Assembly (NCBI GenBank): GCA_008017255.1
Contig: SSHD01000150.1
Coordinates: 1 to 9,703, forward strand
DNA: 9,703 nucleotides
From: Acinetobacter sp.
Lineage (GTDB): Bacteria; Pseudomonadota; Gammaproteobacteria; Pseudomonadales; Moraxellaceae
Reading direction: 5' to 3'
How positions within the stretch are numbered: position 1 is the first letter of the stretch; each line of letters begins with the position of its first letter. The notes below the pieces were generated by a model, which was not told where the DNA came from, made no database searches, and saw only the letters and a program-made list of their open reading frames with translations. Shown in pieces: positions 1-6,790 of this stretch. Position numbers and translations under genes: made by a program.

Positions 1-892
1 AAATAATGCCCGCAGCTTTTAAGTCGGTGCGGAGCGGTTCACGAAATTGTGCTGCAAGAACGGTTAACGGCAAACGCACACCCGTGCCAATATACCCCAT
101 CTCATGCAAGGCCCATTTCACAGGAATTGGGTTTGATTCGCAAAACAAAATATTGTGTAAATTTGCAATTTGTTGGTTCAAACGTTGTGCCGTTTCCCGA
201 TCACCTGCTTGTGCCGCTTCACAAATATCGCTCATTTGTTTTGGTGCAATATTGGCAGTCACGGAAATATTGCCTTTCGCGCCCAGTAACATCAGTTCCC
301 AAGCCGTAGCATCATCGCCTGAATACACTGCCATTTGACCATTTAACGCTGCAATTAACGCTGTACCGCGCGGAATATCACCAGTGGCATCTTTAATGCC
401 AATAATATTGGCAATATCAGCTAAACGAAGCACGGTGTCATTGTGCATGTCTACCCCAGTACGACCTGGGACGTTATATAAAATTTGTGGAATATCAACC
501 GCTTCAGCAATAGCTTTATAGTGTTGATACAGACCTTCTTGGGTCGGTTTATTATAATATGGCGTCACCAACAGCGCAGCGTCTGCACCCAAGTCTTTTG
601 CTGCTTGAGTCAACTCAATCGCTTCATTGGTTGCGTTGGCACCCGTACCCGCAATAATTGGAATGCGTTTGTTAGCAACACGAATCACTTCTTTAATCAC
701 ATGAATGTGTTCTTCGGTGCTCAAGGTCGAGGCTTCGCCTGTTGTCCCCACCGCAACAATACCGTGCGTACCTTGTTGGATATGCCACTCAACGAGCTGC
801 TCAAGACTCTTCCAATCTACGCCGCCATTTTCAAACATTGGGGTAACGATTGCGACAATTGAGCCTTGAATATTCTGTGCTAGCTGAGTCAT
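1..892 (-). CDS. dapA: 4-hydroxy-tetrahydrodipicolinate synthase (stop codon just outside window)
   Basis: Cytoplasmic aldolase-type enzyme that condenses pyruvate with L-aspartate-4-semialdehyde, the first committed step to diaminopimelate and lysine. I translated it by hand from ATG 890-892; 297 codons stay open to the left edge. Family landmarks are visible: a GTTGE loop with Thr50/Thr51, Tyr113 in VTPYYNKP, Tyr139 in LYNVPGRTG with Arg144, and the Schiff-base lysine Lys167 in GIKDATGD. These correspond to E. coli Thr44/45, Tyr107, Tyr133, Arg138 and Lys161, an offset of six residues. The protein reaches ...LKAAGII and base 1 gives the T of the next codon, so the stop codon is probably next: family length is about 292-297, and only stop-codon bases are likely missing (inference). 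A ribosome site AGGAT lies at 904-908, 11 bases before the ATG. The upstream 248 bases are gene-free, so it probably has its own promoter. Confidence 0.97.
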   Translation of the reverse strand, partial: MTQLAQNIQGSIVAIVTPMFENGGVDWKSLEQLVEWHIQQGTHGIVAVGTTGEASTLSTEEHIHVIKEVIRVANKRIPIIAGTGANATNEAIELTQAAKDLGADAALLVTPYYNKPTQEGLYQHYKAIAEAVDIPQILYNVPGRTGVDMHNDTVLRLADIANIIGIKDATGDIPRGTALIAALNGQMAVYSGDDATAWELMLLGAKGNISVTANIAPKQMSDICEAAQAGDRETAQRLNQQIANLHNILFCESNPIPVKWALHEMGYIGTGVRLPLTVLAAQFREPLRTDLKAAGII

Positions 893-977
893 TTTAAAAA
901 AATATCCTATTTTCCCATCCGCAAGTGAAGAGATTAAAACAAATATGGGATGGTTGCAGTATTTTGATTGGTCCTTA

Positions 978-994
978 CAACATCTGTGATGTTG
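978..994. repeat. Inverted repeat upstream of dapA (7-base arms, 3-base centre)
   Basis: CAACATC-TGT-GATGTTG is a perfect 7-base inverted repeat about 86 bases before the dapA ATG. Without a following T-run in either direction it is not a typical terminator. Its position would suit an operator or a hairpin in the dapA leader, but I recognise no regulator consensus, and a 7-base palindrome can arise by chance. Confidence 0.4.
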
Positions 995-1052
995 AATGAC
1001 AATTATGCAAATTATGACTGATCGGCAGCATAAGAACAATATGCTTTAGTCA

Positions 1053-1078
1053 AACAGGCTAAATCTTTCCTGCCTGTT
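1053..1078 (-). terminator. Weak hairpin downstream of rarA
   Basis: AACAGGC (1053-1059) pairs with GCCTGTT (1072-1078) across a 12-base loop, about 60 bases past the rarA stop codon. It could help end rarA transcription, but the loop is long and no U-run follows on the minus strand. It is at best a weak or factor-dependent terminator. Confidence 0.25.
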
Positions 1079-1140
1079 CGGACAAAGCCTGACACTGGGC
1101 AGCAGCGTATTTGACCTGCTTAGCCGATGCTTATGTAGCA

Positions 1141-2415
1141 TTACTGCTGCTGTTGATCTTGCTGCCAGCGTCTTTGCTGCAGGCGTTCAGCTTCGACTTC
1201 ACGTTTATTCAGCGCACGTTGGTACAGTTTGGTCCCTTTTAGCTCTGGCGGCAAATAGTCTTGCGTCACAAAGTGTTCAGGAAAATCATGTGGATACAAA
1301 TAATCCACCCCATAACCTTGTTGTTTCATTAACTTGGTTGGTGCATTGCGTAGGTGTAAAGGTACAGCGAGGTGTGCGGTTTGCTCCGCCAGTTGTAGCG
1401 CCTGATTTATCGCTAAATAAGTACTATTACTTTTCGGACTGGTCGCCAAATACACCGCACATTGTCCCAAAATAATCCGTGCTTCGGGCATGCCCACCGC
1501 TTGTACCGAACGAAAGCATTCACCTGCTAACAGCAGCGCATTGGGGTTGGAATTGCCAATGTCTTCCGATGCCGCAATCAGCATACGGCGGGCAATAAAT
1601 ACAGGGTCTTCACCACCTTTGAGCATGCGCGCCATCCAGTACAACGTGGCATCGGCATCACTGCCCCGTATCGACTTAATAAATGCCGACACTAAGTCGT
1701 AATGCTGCTCGCCAGATTTGTCATAGCGGGCGATATTTTGCTGTGCGACTTTCACCACTAGCGCATTGCTAATCCTATTTTCACTGTCTGCATCAAAAGT
1801 ACTGGCAATTAAATCTAGTAGGTTCAGTGCTTTGCGTGCATCCCCTGCAGCAAACTGCAACAGTGCTTCATATTCTTCTATGTGGATATGACATTGTTTT
1901 AAAAATTGATCTTGCTGTAAGGCATTGTGCAATAAGGTTTTAATTGCATCGGTATCCAAACTATTGAGGCTATAGACCTGACAGCGTGACAGCAAGGCAC
2001 TATTGACTTCAAAGGATGGATTTTCGGTGGTTGCACCAATTAAGGTAATTTTGCCTTTTTCCACCGCATGCAGCAGCGCATCTTGCTGTGATTTATTAAA
2101 ACGATGAATTTCATCAATAAAAACCACTGGCGGCTGCAAATCACCACTATCGGCAATCAACTCACGTAGTTCTTTCACGCCAGTATTTAAGGCTGAAAGA
2201 CTAATAAAAGGTCGGTCTACCGCTTGCGCCAACAACAAGGCAATAGTGGTTTTACCCACCCCTGGCGGCCCCCAAAAAATAATCGAAGGTAAATGCCCCT
2301 GATCGATCATTTGCCGAAACGGCGCATGTTCCGCAAGCAAATGGTCCTGCCCGATAATTTCCGATAAATCACGCGGGCGGATACGTTCAGGTAATGGAGT
2401 GGTGGTGTCAGCCAT
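1141..2415 (-). CDS. rarA: Replication-associated recombination protein A (AAA+ ATPase, MgsA/WRNIP1 family)
   Basis: Clamp-loader-like AAA+ ATPase that acts at stalled replication forks and single-strand gaps with SSB. The 424-residue protein has the family layout: Walker A GPPGVGKT at about 49-56, Walker B VVFIDEIHRF at 97-106, sensor 1 in LIGATTENPS around 127, an arginine in SALLSRC at about 139-145 suited to an arginine finger, sensor 2 in GDARKALNLLD, and then the C-terminal oligomerisation region. The length is close to that of other RarA proteins. The tail is glutamine-rich, ending in QQDQQQQ. I chose ATG 2413-2415; an in-frame TTG two codons upstream (2419-2421) is less likely. Neither start has a good Shine-Dalgarno. 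It follows the sugar dehydrogenase gene by 72 bases and could be read from it or from a weak promoter in that gap. The usual partner lolA is not next to it here. Confidence 0.96.
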   Translation of the reverse strand: MADTTTPLPERIRPRDLSEIIGQDHLLAEHAPFRQMIDQGHLPSIIFWGPPGVGKTTIALLLAQAVDRPFISLSALNTGVKELRELIADSGDLQPPVVFIDEIHRFNKSQQDALLHAVEKGKITLIGATTENPSFEVNSALLSRCQVYSLNSLDTDAIKTLLHNALQQDQFLKQCHIHIEEYEALLQFAAGDARKALNLLDLIASTFDADSENRISNALVVKVAQQNIARYDKSGEQHYDLVSAFIKSIRGSDADATLYWMARMLKGGEDPVFIARRMLIAASEDIGNSNPNALLLAGECFRSVQAVGMPEARIILGQCAVYLATSPKSNSTYLAINQALQLAEQTAHLAVPLHLRNAPTKLMKQQGYGVDYLYPHDFPEHFVTQDYLPPELKGTKLYQRALNKREVEAERLQQRRWQQDQQQQ

Positions 2416-2444
2416 AGTCAAAATTCAATGCAGATATGCCGACC

Positions 2445-2473
2445 ATTCTACCGTGCAGTGCGCCACAACAAAA
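2445..2473 (-). promoter_or_regulatory. Possible promoter for rarA
   Basis: On the minus strand TTTTGT (2468-2473) and TAGAAT (2445-2450) are separated by 17 bases, placing a start near 2438, about 23 bases before the rarA ATG. The -10 is close to consensus but the -35 is poor. This was found by eye only. Confidence 0.3.
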
Positions 2474-2487
2474 GTCTGCTGCTGCGA

Positions 2488-3633
2488 TCATTCTGCGCGG
2501 CTAAGTTTGAGTAGTTTGGCGTTTTTACCATCTTCAAGCAGCCAAATTGCCCCATCGGTGGCTTGCAACACGCCACGCATCCGCTCGCCCATCTCTATGC
2601 GTTGCACCTCACGCACTGGCTGCTGCCGAATATCCACAATAATGATTGCTTTGGAAGATAATCCACTCATGATAGCGTGCTGCTGCCAGTGTGGAAATTG
2701 TTGCCCTGAATAAATTAACAGACTAGACGGCGAAATCACGGGGGTCCAACTGAGTTCAGGTGCGGCAAATTCAGGTCGCGTGGCATGGTCTGGTATAGGC
2801 AAACCACTATAATGATCGCCATTGGAAACAATTGGATAGCCGTAATTTTTGCCACGAATAATTTTATTCAATTCATCGCCGCCTCTAGGGCCCATTTCCG
2901 CCACCCAAAGCTGACCATCGGGAGCAAAGGCCATACCGAGTGGGTTGCGATGTCCCAATGACCAAACTTGCGCTGCCACAGCACCTTGATTTGCAAATGG
3001 ATTACCTTTTGCGGCTGTGCCATCATCATTTAAACGCAAGATTTTGCCTAAATTGGATTGCAGATTTTGTGCTGGATCAAAGTGCTGCCGTTCACCCGAA
3101 CTAACCCACAATTTCCCCGCTGCATCAAATAACAGACGATGCCCATAATGCCCTTGACCTGATAGTTTAGGCACTTGCTGCCAAATCAGTTTGACCTCAT
3201 GCAGTTGTGGTGCTTGCGCGTTGGAGAGCTCTAACTTGGCGCGGATGATTTCTGCACCATAGCCACCTTGCCCTTGCTGCGCATAACTAAGGTAAATCCA
3301 GTGATTATTTTTAAAATTCGGATGCAATGCCACATCGCCCAAACCACCTTGCCCACCATAGGCGACTTTGGGTACACCAAGTACCGCCACACTGTGCTGT
3401 GTTTTGGGGTCAAACAATGTTAATGTGCCGGCTTTTTCTGTTACCAATAAGCGCCCATCGGCGAGTTGGGTCATCGCCCACGGTTCATTGAAAGTCGCGA
3501 CGCTACTGACTTGAAAATTGATATGTTGCTGCGCCGAATTTGTAGATGAATACGGTGCCTGCGCAGGCGTGCAGCCCGAAAAACTCAGCACTGATGCGAC
3601 CATGACGACACATAAATAGATTGAACGATGCAT
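2488..3633 (-). CDS. PQQ-dependent aldose sugar dehydrogenase, lipoprotein (Asd/YliI type)
   Basis: Soluble-type quinoprotein glucose/sorbosone dehydrogenase family: oxidises aldose sugars to lactones in the periplasm, with PQQ and calcium expected as cofactors. The 381 residues begin with a lipoprotein signal, basic N-terminus, hydrophobic stretch and lipobox FSGC with Cys21, so the mature protein should be membrane-anchored. Six-bladed propeller landmarks follow: NEPWAMTQL (about 49-57), GGQGGLGDVALHPNF (93-107), GHYGHRLLFD (161-170) with the histidine pair expected at the active site, SLGHRNPLGMAF (225-236), EMGPRGGDELN (246-256) with GKNYGYP after it, and RMRGVL (351-356). The length fits Asd (about 370). 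A weak AGGG lies upstream of ATG 3631-3633. It is 123 bases after the YcgN gene and 72 before rarA, with no functional link to either. The true substrate cannot be read from sequence, and the enzyme also needs a PQQ source. Confidence 0.9.
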   Translation of the reverse strand: MHRSIYLCVVMVASVLSFSGCTPAQAPYSSTNSAQQHINFQVSSVATFNEPWAMTQLADGRLLVTEKAGTLTLFDPKTQHSVAVLGVPKVAYGGQGGLGDVALHPNFKNNHWIYLSYAQQGQGGYGAEIIRAKLELSNAQAPQLHEVKLIWQQVPKLSGQGHYGHRLLFDAAGKLWVSSGERQHFDPAQNLQSNLGKILRLNDDGTAAKGNPFANQGAVAAQVWSLGHRNPLGMAFAPDGQLWVAEMGPRGGDELNKIIRGKNYGYPIVSNGDHYSGLPIPDHATRPEFAAPELSWTPVISPSSLLIYSGQQFPHWQQHAIMSGLSSKAIIIVDIRQQPVREVQRIEMGERMRGVLQATDGAIWLLEDGKNAKLLKLSRAE

Positions 3634-3756
3634 ACTTCAGCCCTAGCTGGTGCGTTTTTCCTCTAGCTTAGTGGGCTATGGCAGCAAAAAACTAGCCGAT
3701 TTTTGTAGATGGTTTTTAAGCCACAGCCAAACAATGGCGTGATTTGAATTAAAGGC

Positions 3757-4209
3757 TTAGCGTACCCAACGCACCACATAGTCTTCAAGCTCATCTTCAT
3801 GCACTTCGGTTTCAGAAATACAGCGCGTGGCGGCTGATTTTCTTGCCTTAACAACACTAGTGCGGTCGCCAGAAATTAAATAATGCCAGTTGGGTAAGGT
3901 CTTGCCCTCTTGGATGCGGCGATAGGCACAGCTCGGTGGCAGCCATTTAATTTGCTTTAATGTTGCAGGGCTTAGCTGAATGCAGTCTGGTACCTGTTGT
4001 TGCCGATTGGGATAATCCTGACATTGTGCGGTGCTACAGTCCAATAACTTACACGCCACTTTGGTATAGGCAATTTCGCCGCTTTCATCATCTTCCAATT
4101 TGACCAGACAGCAGAGCCCACAACCATCGCACAGGGCTTCCCATTCCGCGATATTCAACTGCTCGAGTGGGTAATGTTGCCAAAAGTTTGGCCGTAATGG
4201 CTGCGACAT
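3757..4209 (-). CDS. YcgN/UPF0260 family cysteine-cluster protein
   Basis: A cytoplasmic protein of unknown function in the YcgN-YkgJ family, whose clustered cysteines suggest binding of zinc or an iron-sulfur cluster. From ATG 4207-4209 it is 150 residues with cysteines at about 27, 30, 33, 34, 53, 58, 63, 76, 94 and 130. The family signature ALCDGCGLCC is intact, followed by VACKLLDC, PDCIQL, LPPSCAYR and a final RCISE. I recall E. coli YcgN having the same order (FWQ, EWE.LCDGCG.CCL, PDCI.L, CAYR, EGK.LP.WH). An upstream in-frame ATG at 4237-4239 would add ten residues; I prefer the inner start because it matches the family N-terminus, but neither has a clear ribosome site. It is divergent from the DUF1328 gene across about 190 bases and is the first gene of the minus-strand block. 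Confidence 0.92.
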   Translation of the reverse strand: MSQPLRPNFWQHYPLEQLNIAEWEALCDGCGLCCLVKLEDDESGEIAYTKVACKLLDCSTAQCQDYPNRQQQVPDCIQLSPATLKQIKWLPPSCAYRRIQEGKTLPNWHYLISGDRTSVVKARKSAATRCISETEVHEDELEDYVVRWVR

Positions 4210-4337
4210 AGTAAAAGCATTTTCAGCAATGAGTTTCATATTTTAGCGCGAACAGAAAAGCCACAACAAGCACAACACACCGCTCCAAATCGACCATCGT
4301 TTTTGCGGAGCTAAACATTTCGATCACATAATCACCA

Positions 4338-4366
4338 CAATTGTTACAAAAACCACAGGTTATAGT
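4338..4366 (+). promoter_or_regulatory. Possible promoter for the DUF1328 gene
   Basis: TATAGT (4361-4366) is a good -10 hexamer about 33 bases before the ATG at 4399. Seventeen bases upstream is CAATTG (4338-4343), a poor -35 that is part of the palindrome ACAATTGT (4337-4344). A better-looking TTGTTA at 4341 is only 14 bases away, which is too close. The -10 is credible; the rest is uncertain. Confidence 0.35.
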
Positions 4367-4398
4367 GAATATATCAGCCAATATGAAGAGGGTAGCGC

Positions 4399-4557
4399 AT
4401 GTTCCGTTGGGCCATTATTTTTGCAGTGATTGCGTTAATTGCCAGCTTGCTCGGCTTTGGTGGTGTGGCAGGATTATCCAAAGAATTTGCAGTGATTTTA
4501 CTGGTTATTGCCGCCATTTTAGCCATTATTGGTTTCTTATTTAAAACCAAAGCCTAG
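4399..4557 (+). CDS. DUF1328 / YtjA family small membrane protein
   Basis: A 52-residue protein that short-ORF filters miss. It starts [19 protein letters not shown], continues [19 protein letters not shown] and ends in [10 protein letters not shown]. That is two hydrophobic segments (about 4-20 and 30-47) joined by a glycine-rich turn, with a basic tail, which is the shape of the YtjA/DUF1328 family of inner-membrane proteins. Function is unknown; the family is often seen among envelope-stress or general-stress genes, but nothing here shows that. A purine-rich GAGGG lies 6 bases before the ATG, and an intrinsic terminator follows at 4584-4609, so it appears to be a single-gene unit. The family call is from memory of its sequence pattern. 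Confidence 0.88.
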   Translation: MFRWAIIFAVIALIASLLGFGGVAGLSKEFAVILLVIAAILAIIGFLFKTKA

Positions 4558-4583
4558 TGCTTGTACGGCAACCACCACACAAG

Positions 4584-4609
4584 AAGAAGCATTCGTTGCT
4601 TCTTTTTTT
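4584..4609 (+). terminator. Intrinsic terminator after the DUF1328 gene
   Basis: AAGAAGCA (4584-4591) and TGCTTCTT (4597-4604) form a perfect 8-base stem around the loop TTCGT, and a run of seven T covers 4603-4609. It lies 26 bases past the DUF1328 stop and about 100 before the next gene, so the two are separate units. Confidence 0.85.
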
Positions 4610-4643
4610 GTGCATTTGCAACACAAATTGCTTGAAGGTTTAG

Positions 4644-4652
4644 TGCTATGAT
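4644..4652 (+). promoter_or_regulatory. Possible extended -10 promoter for the dienelactone hydrolase gene
   Basis: TGCTATGAT (4644-4652) is an extended -10 (TG, one base, TATGAT) with no good -35 at normal spacing; TTGCTT lies 19 bases upstream. A start near 4660 would give a leader of about 50 bases. Confidence 0.4.
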
Positions 4653-4711
4653 TGCTGCGCACTTAATAGCCGTTAAATAGAAACATTCTAAATAATAAAT
4701 TAGGACGACAC

Positions 4712-5449
4712 ATGAGCTTGCCTATCCAGACCCGTGAAATTGAATATACAGCAGCAGATGGTCAGCGTTTGATTGCTTATTTTGCCGCACCCGAAACCAA
4801 TCAACCGATTGCTGGGGTGATTGTTGCCCCAGAATGGTGGGGCCGCAATGACTATACCGAACAGCGTGCACGCGAACTAGCAGCGCATGGTTTTGCCGCA
4901 CTTGCCATAGACATGTATGGCGACAAAAAAGTCACCACCGCTGCTGCGCAAGCTTCGGAATGGATGATGCAAACCTTTGAGCATGCCGATACCATTGTGC
5001 AGCGCGCGCAAGCAGGTTTAGCCATTTTAGCGGCACAACCCGAAGTCAATGCCACTAAATTAGCTGCGATTGGTTTTTGCTACGGCGGCAAGGTGGTGTT
5101 GGACTTAGCCCGCGCCGGTGCAGACCTGAATGCGGTGGTAACTTTTCATGCCAACTTAAGTCCCAAAGCAGCGGCTAAAAAAGGCACAGTGAAAGCTGAG
5201 ATTTTAGTGCTACACGGCGAACTCGACAGTATGGTGTCATTGGATGATGTCGCGAGCTTCCGTCAGGAAATGTATGCCGCCGAAGTTGAGCATGAGGTGA
5301 TTGTTTTTGCAGATGCCAAACACGGTTTTAGTAACCCACAGGCCGATGAACGTGCCAAAGCCAATGGCGTAGATTTAGCTTATAACCCTGAAGCAGAACG
5401 TCAAGGTTTGGAAGTCATGTATGAACTACTGGATAAACATTTGAAATGA
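4712..5449 (+). CDS. Dienelactone hydrolase family protein
   Basis: Alpha/beta-hydrolase of the dienelactone hydrolase (carboxymethylenebutenolidase) family, cytoplasmic, 245 residues, close to the usual 230-250. The catalytic triad is visible: nucleophile Cys123 in IGFCYGGKV, Asp172 in LHGELDSMV, and His204 in DAKHGFSNP. Glu41 in APEWWG is the residue that family members use near the nucleophile. There is no signal peptide. AGGA at 4702-4705 is 6 bases before the ATG. Despite the name, many members are not part of aromatic degradation; no chlorocatechol or beta-ketoadipate genes lie nearby, so the substrate is unknown and a general esterase or lactonase role is equally likely. It stands alone, between the terminator at 4609 and the palindrome-rich gap after 5449. 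Confidence 0.93.
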   Translation: MSLPIQTREIEYTAADGQRLIAYFAAPETNQPIAGVIVAPEWWGRNDYTEQRARELAAHGFAALAIDMYGDKKVTTAAAQASEWMMQTFEHADTIVQRAQAGLAILAAQPEVNATKLAAIGFCYGGKVVLDLARAGADLNAVVTFHANLSPKAAAKKGTVKAEILVLHGELDSMVSLDDVASFRQEMYAAEVEHEVIVFADAKHGFSNPQADERAKANGVDLAYNPEAERQGLEVMYELLDKHLK

Positions 5450-5488
5450 TTTTTAACCTTGCCCTAGCTTTTTTTAGCTCCTAGCAAA

Positions 5489-5592
5489 CCGCCACTTGAG
5501 CAAAGGCGGCATCAAGGATGTGCCGTCAGTCCATGAGCAGCGACTAAAGCTGCGCAAGGCTTTGTTACTTTTGCCCCATCAAAAGTAACAAA
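5489..5592. repeat. Palindrome cluster, probable dispersed intergenic repeat
   Basis: Four stems lie in about 104 bases: CCGCC/GGCGG (5489-5493 and 5505-5509); CGGCATC with GATG plus CCG, containing a two-base bulge (5507-5525); GCAGC/GCTGC (5537-5541 and 5549-5553); and a 13-base perfect stem TTTGTTACTTTTG/CAAAAGTAACAAA around a CCCCAT loop (5561-5592). The last stem, preceded by GCGCAAGGC, resembles a motif I recall from intergenic regions of Acinetobacter and other gammaproteobacteria. No second copy is present in this window, so the repeat status is inferred. Confidence 0.65.
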
Positions 5593-5665
5593 TTATCTAA
5601 AGCTAAAATTATACGTTTTGTCAAACCTGAGGTCATGTTTGTTTAATTCAATATTTACCAGGGTA

Positions 5666-5696
5666 TTGTTAGCTCACCCCCTATTTCCGCTATACT
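5666..5696 (+). promoter_or_regulatory. Probable mutY promoter
   Basis: TATACT (5691-5696) is a strong -10 hexamer, with TTGTTA (5666-5671) 19 bases upstream, slightly longer than ideal. Transcription from about 5703 would give a leader of roughly 22 bases before the mutY ATG, which carries no obvious Shine-Dalgarno. Confidence 0.5.
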
Positions 5697-5724
5697 AGAT
5701 TTCTGCTTTTTACCGTTCTCACTC

Positions 5725-6771
5725 ATGTCCGATTTTTCATTTTCTGATGCGCTGCTTACATGGTACGACCAGCACGGTCGCCACGACTTACCTTGGCAAG
5801 TTGCAGACGACCCATATAAAGTTTGGGTGTCAGAAATCATGTTGCAGCAGACTCAAGTCAAAACCGTGTTGCAATATTTCGAGCGTTTTATTACCCGTTT
5901 CCCCACCGTACAGGCACTGGCTCAAGCCAGTTGGGACGATGTCGCACCTTACTGGGCAGGACTTGGCTACTACGCCCGCGCGCGCAACCTACACAAAGCC
6001 GCCACGCTCGTGCATCAACACGGCGCATTGCCACAAACACTGGAACAATGGATTGCGCTGCCAGGTATAGGACGTTCAACCGCAGGAGCGATGATGTCGC
6101 TCGGTTTGCGTCAATACGGGGTGATTTTAGATGGTAATGTGAAACGCGTATTAGCACGTTTCTTAGCGATAGAAGATGACTTGTCTAAACCGCAACATGA
6201 GCGTGCTTTATGGCAAATTGCAGAATCGCTCTGCCCCAAACCACGTAACCATGACTATACTCAAGCCATTATGGACTTTGGTGCAACACTGTGTACGCCG
6301 AAAAAACCATTGTGTAGCGATTGCCCAATGCAACACCATTGCCAAGCCTATCAACAAGGTTTGGAACAGCAACTACCATTTAAAAAAGCCAAAAAAACAG
6401 TCCCAGTCAAAACTGCGCACGTGCTGATTATTCAGTCAGGTGATGAGTGGTTGTGGCAACAACGTGCAGCTCATGGTTTATGGGGCGGTTTGTATTGTCT
6501 ACCGGTGATTGAACAGGCAACCGAATTACAACAGATTGAGCAACACAACACCCTGCGAGCTCAAGTATCATCATTGCAAATTAGCCATAGTTTTACTCAT
6601 TTTACTTGGCTGCTACAGGAAAAATTGTTCCACGTGGAACATGAACAAAAACAACAGCTCGAAATTGAGCTAAACGGTATCTGGTTAAGCCCAGAGGCTG
6701 CCATTGCCAAAGGTGTTCCCACCGCCATGAAAAAAATGATTATAGCAAAACAAAAAACTGAAGCGCTTTAA
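5725..6771 (+). CDS. mutY: A/G-specific adenine DNA glycosylase
   Basis: Removes adenine mispaired with 8-oxoguanine or guanine, preventing G:C to T:A changes (GO repair system). All key elements are present in 348 residues: Glu37 in WVSEIMLQQTQV (general acid), the helix-hairpin-helix LPGIGRSTAG (112-121), catalytic Asp136 in VILDGNVKR, and the 4Fe-4S ligands Cys190, Cys197, Cys200 and Cys206 in the spacing C-x6-C-x2-C-x5-C. The C-terminal part (about 225-340) is the NUDIX-like domain that reads 8-oxoG, with SHSFTHF at 287-293. Length matches E. coli MutY (350). The start is ATG 5725 without a clear ribosome site. It heads a run with the M23 lipoprotein gene 19 bases on. Oddly, codons 301-306 contain a perfect parS-like palindrome, listed separately. 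Confidence 0.98.
   Translation: MSDFSFSDALLTWYDQHGRHDLPWQVADDPYKVWVSEIMLQQTQVKTVLQYFERFITRFPTVQALAQASWDDVAPYWAGLGYYARARNLHKAATLVHQHGALPQTLEQWIALPGIGRSTAGAMMSLGLRQYGVILDGNVKRVLARFLAIEDDLSKPQHERALWQIAESLCPKPRNHDYTQAIMDFGATLCTPKKPLCSDCPMQHHCQAYQQGLEQQLPFKKAKKTVPVKTAHVLIIQSGDEWLWQQRAAHGLWGGLYCLPVIEQATELQQIEQHNTLRAQVSSLQISHSFTHFTWLLQEKLFHVEHEQKQQLEIELNGIWLSPEAAIAKGVPTAMKKMIIAKQKTEAL
6626..6641. promoter_or_regulatory. parS-like centromere site (ParB binding) inside mutY
   Basis: TGTTCCACGTGGAACA is a perfect 16-base palindrome. It fits the chromosomal parS consensus TGTTNCACGTGNAACA and the TGTTCCACGTGGAAC core I recall for Pseudomonas parS. It lies in frame in mutY, read as the end of Leu301 to His306, a part of the NUDIX-like domain with no strong family constraint. 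By simple arithmetic a given 16-mer is expected about 2 in a million times in 9.7 kb of random sequence. Known parS sites are often within genes and cluster near oriC. ParB binding here is inferred. Confidence 0.8.
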
Positions 6772-6780
6772 ATCAATAAC

Positions 6781-6785
6781 AGGAG
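6781..6785 (+). promoter_or_regulatory. Ribosome binding site that selects a GTG start
   Basis: AGGAG ends 5 bases before GTG 6791-6793, the start of the M23 lipoprotein. An overlapping ATG at 6789 is in another frame, only 3 bases from the AGGAG, and opens just ten codons. The full lipoprotein signal is read only from the GTG frame. Confidence 0.8.
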
Positions 6786-6790
6786 CCTAT

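Larger units (their letters stand above)
893..1140. other. Intergenic region between rarA and dapA, no gene seen
   Basis: These 248 bases must hold the end of the rarA transcript and the promoter of dapA, both on the minus strand. I see no open frame with coding character; the longest plus-strand start gives about 14 codons. Two inverted repeats are present and listed separately (978-994 and 1053-1078). Neither is followed by a clear run of Us on the minus strand, so no textbook terminator for rarA is visible. No convincing -35/-10 pair for dapA could be chosen by eye. Confidence 0.6.
5450..5724. other. Intergenic region before mutY with palindrome chain and promoter
   Basis: These 275 bases hold no gene I can support. 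The left part (5489-5592) is a chain of hairpin-forming palindromes, and the right part holds the mutY promoter candidate at 5666-5696. No standard terminator with a T-run follows the hydrolase gene; one of the palindromes may serve instead. Confidence 0.6.

Noticed and set aside
6..338. 110-codon plus-strand frame at the left edge
   Set aside because: Antisense to the conserved dapA C-terminal half, with no family resemblance.
485..862. 125-codon open frame on the plus strand opposite dapA
   Set aside because: It lies wholly antisense to dapA, which has all catalytic residues; its composition is that of a shadow frame and no ribosome site is evident.
944..988. Possible 14-codon leader peptide on the plus strand (MGWLQYFDWSLQHL)
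   Set aside because: No ribosome site, no downstream plus-strand gene to control, and no attenuator hairpin with a U-run.
2416..2421. TTG start extending RarA by two residues
   Set aside because: ATG 2415 is a better start codon, and neither has a Shine-Dalgarno to argue otherwise.
3663..3857. 64-codon minus-strand frame between the sugar dehydrogenase and the YcgN gene
   Set aside because: It overlaps the conserved C-terminus of the YcgN protein in another frame and looks non-coding.
5891..6157. Overlapping frames within mutY on both strands, up to 107 codons
   Set aside because: They are shadows of mutY, whose own frame carries every expected motif.
6418..6423. A second CACGTG in mutY, about 200 bases before the parS-like site
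   Set aside because: The flanks (TGCG and CTGA) do not match TGTTN/NAACA, so only the six-base core is shared and this is expected by chance.
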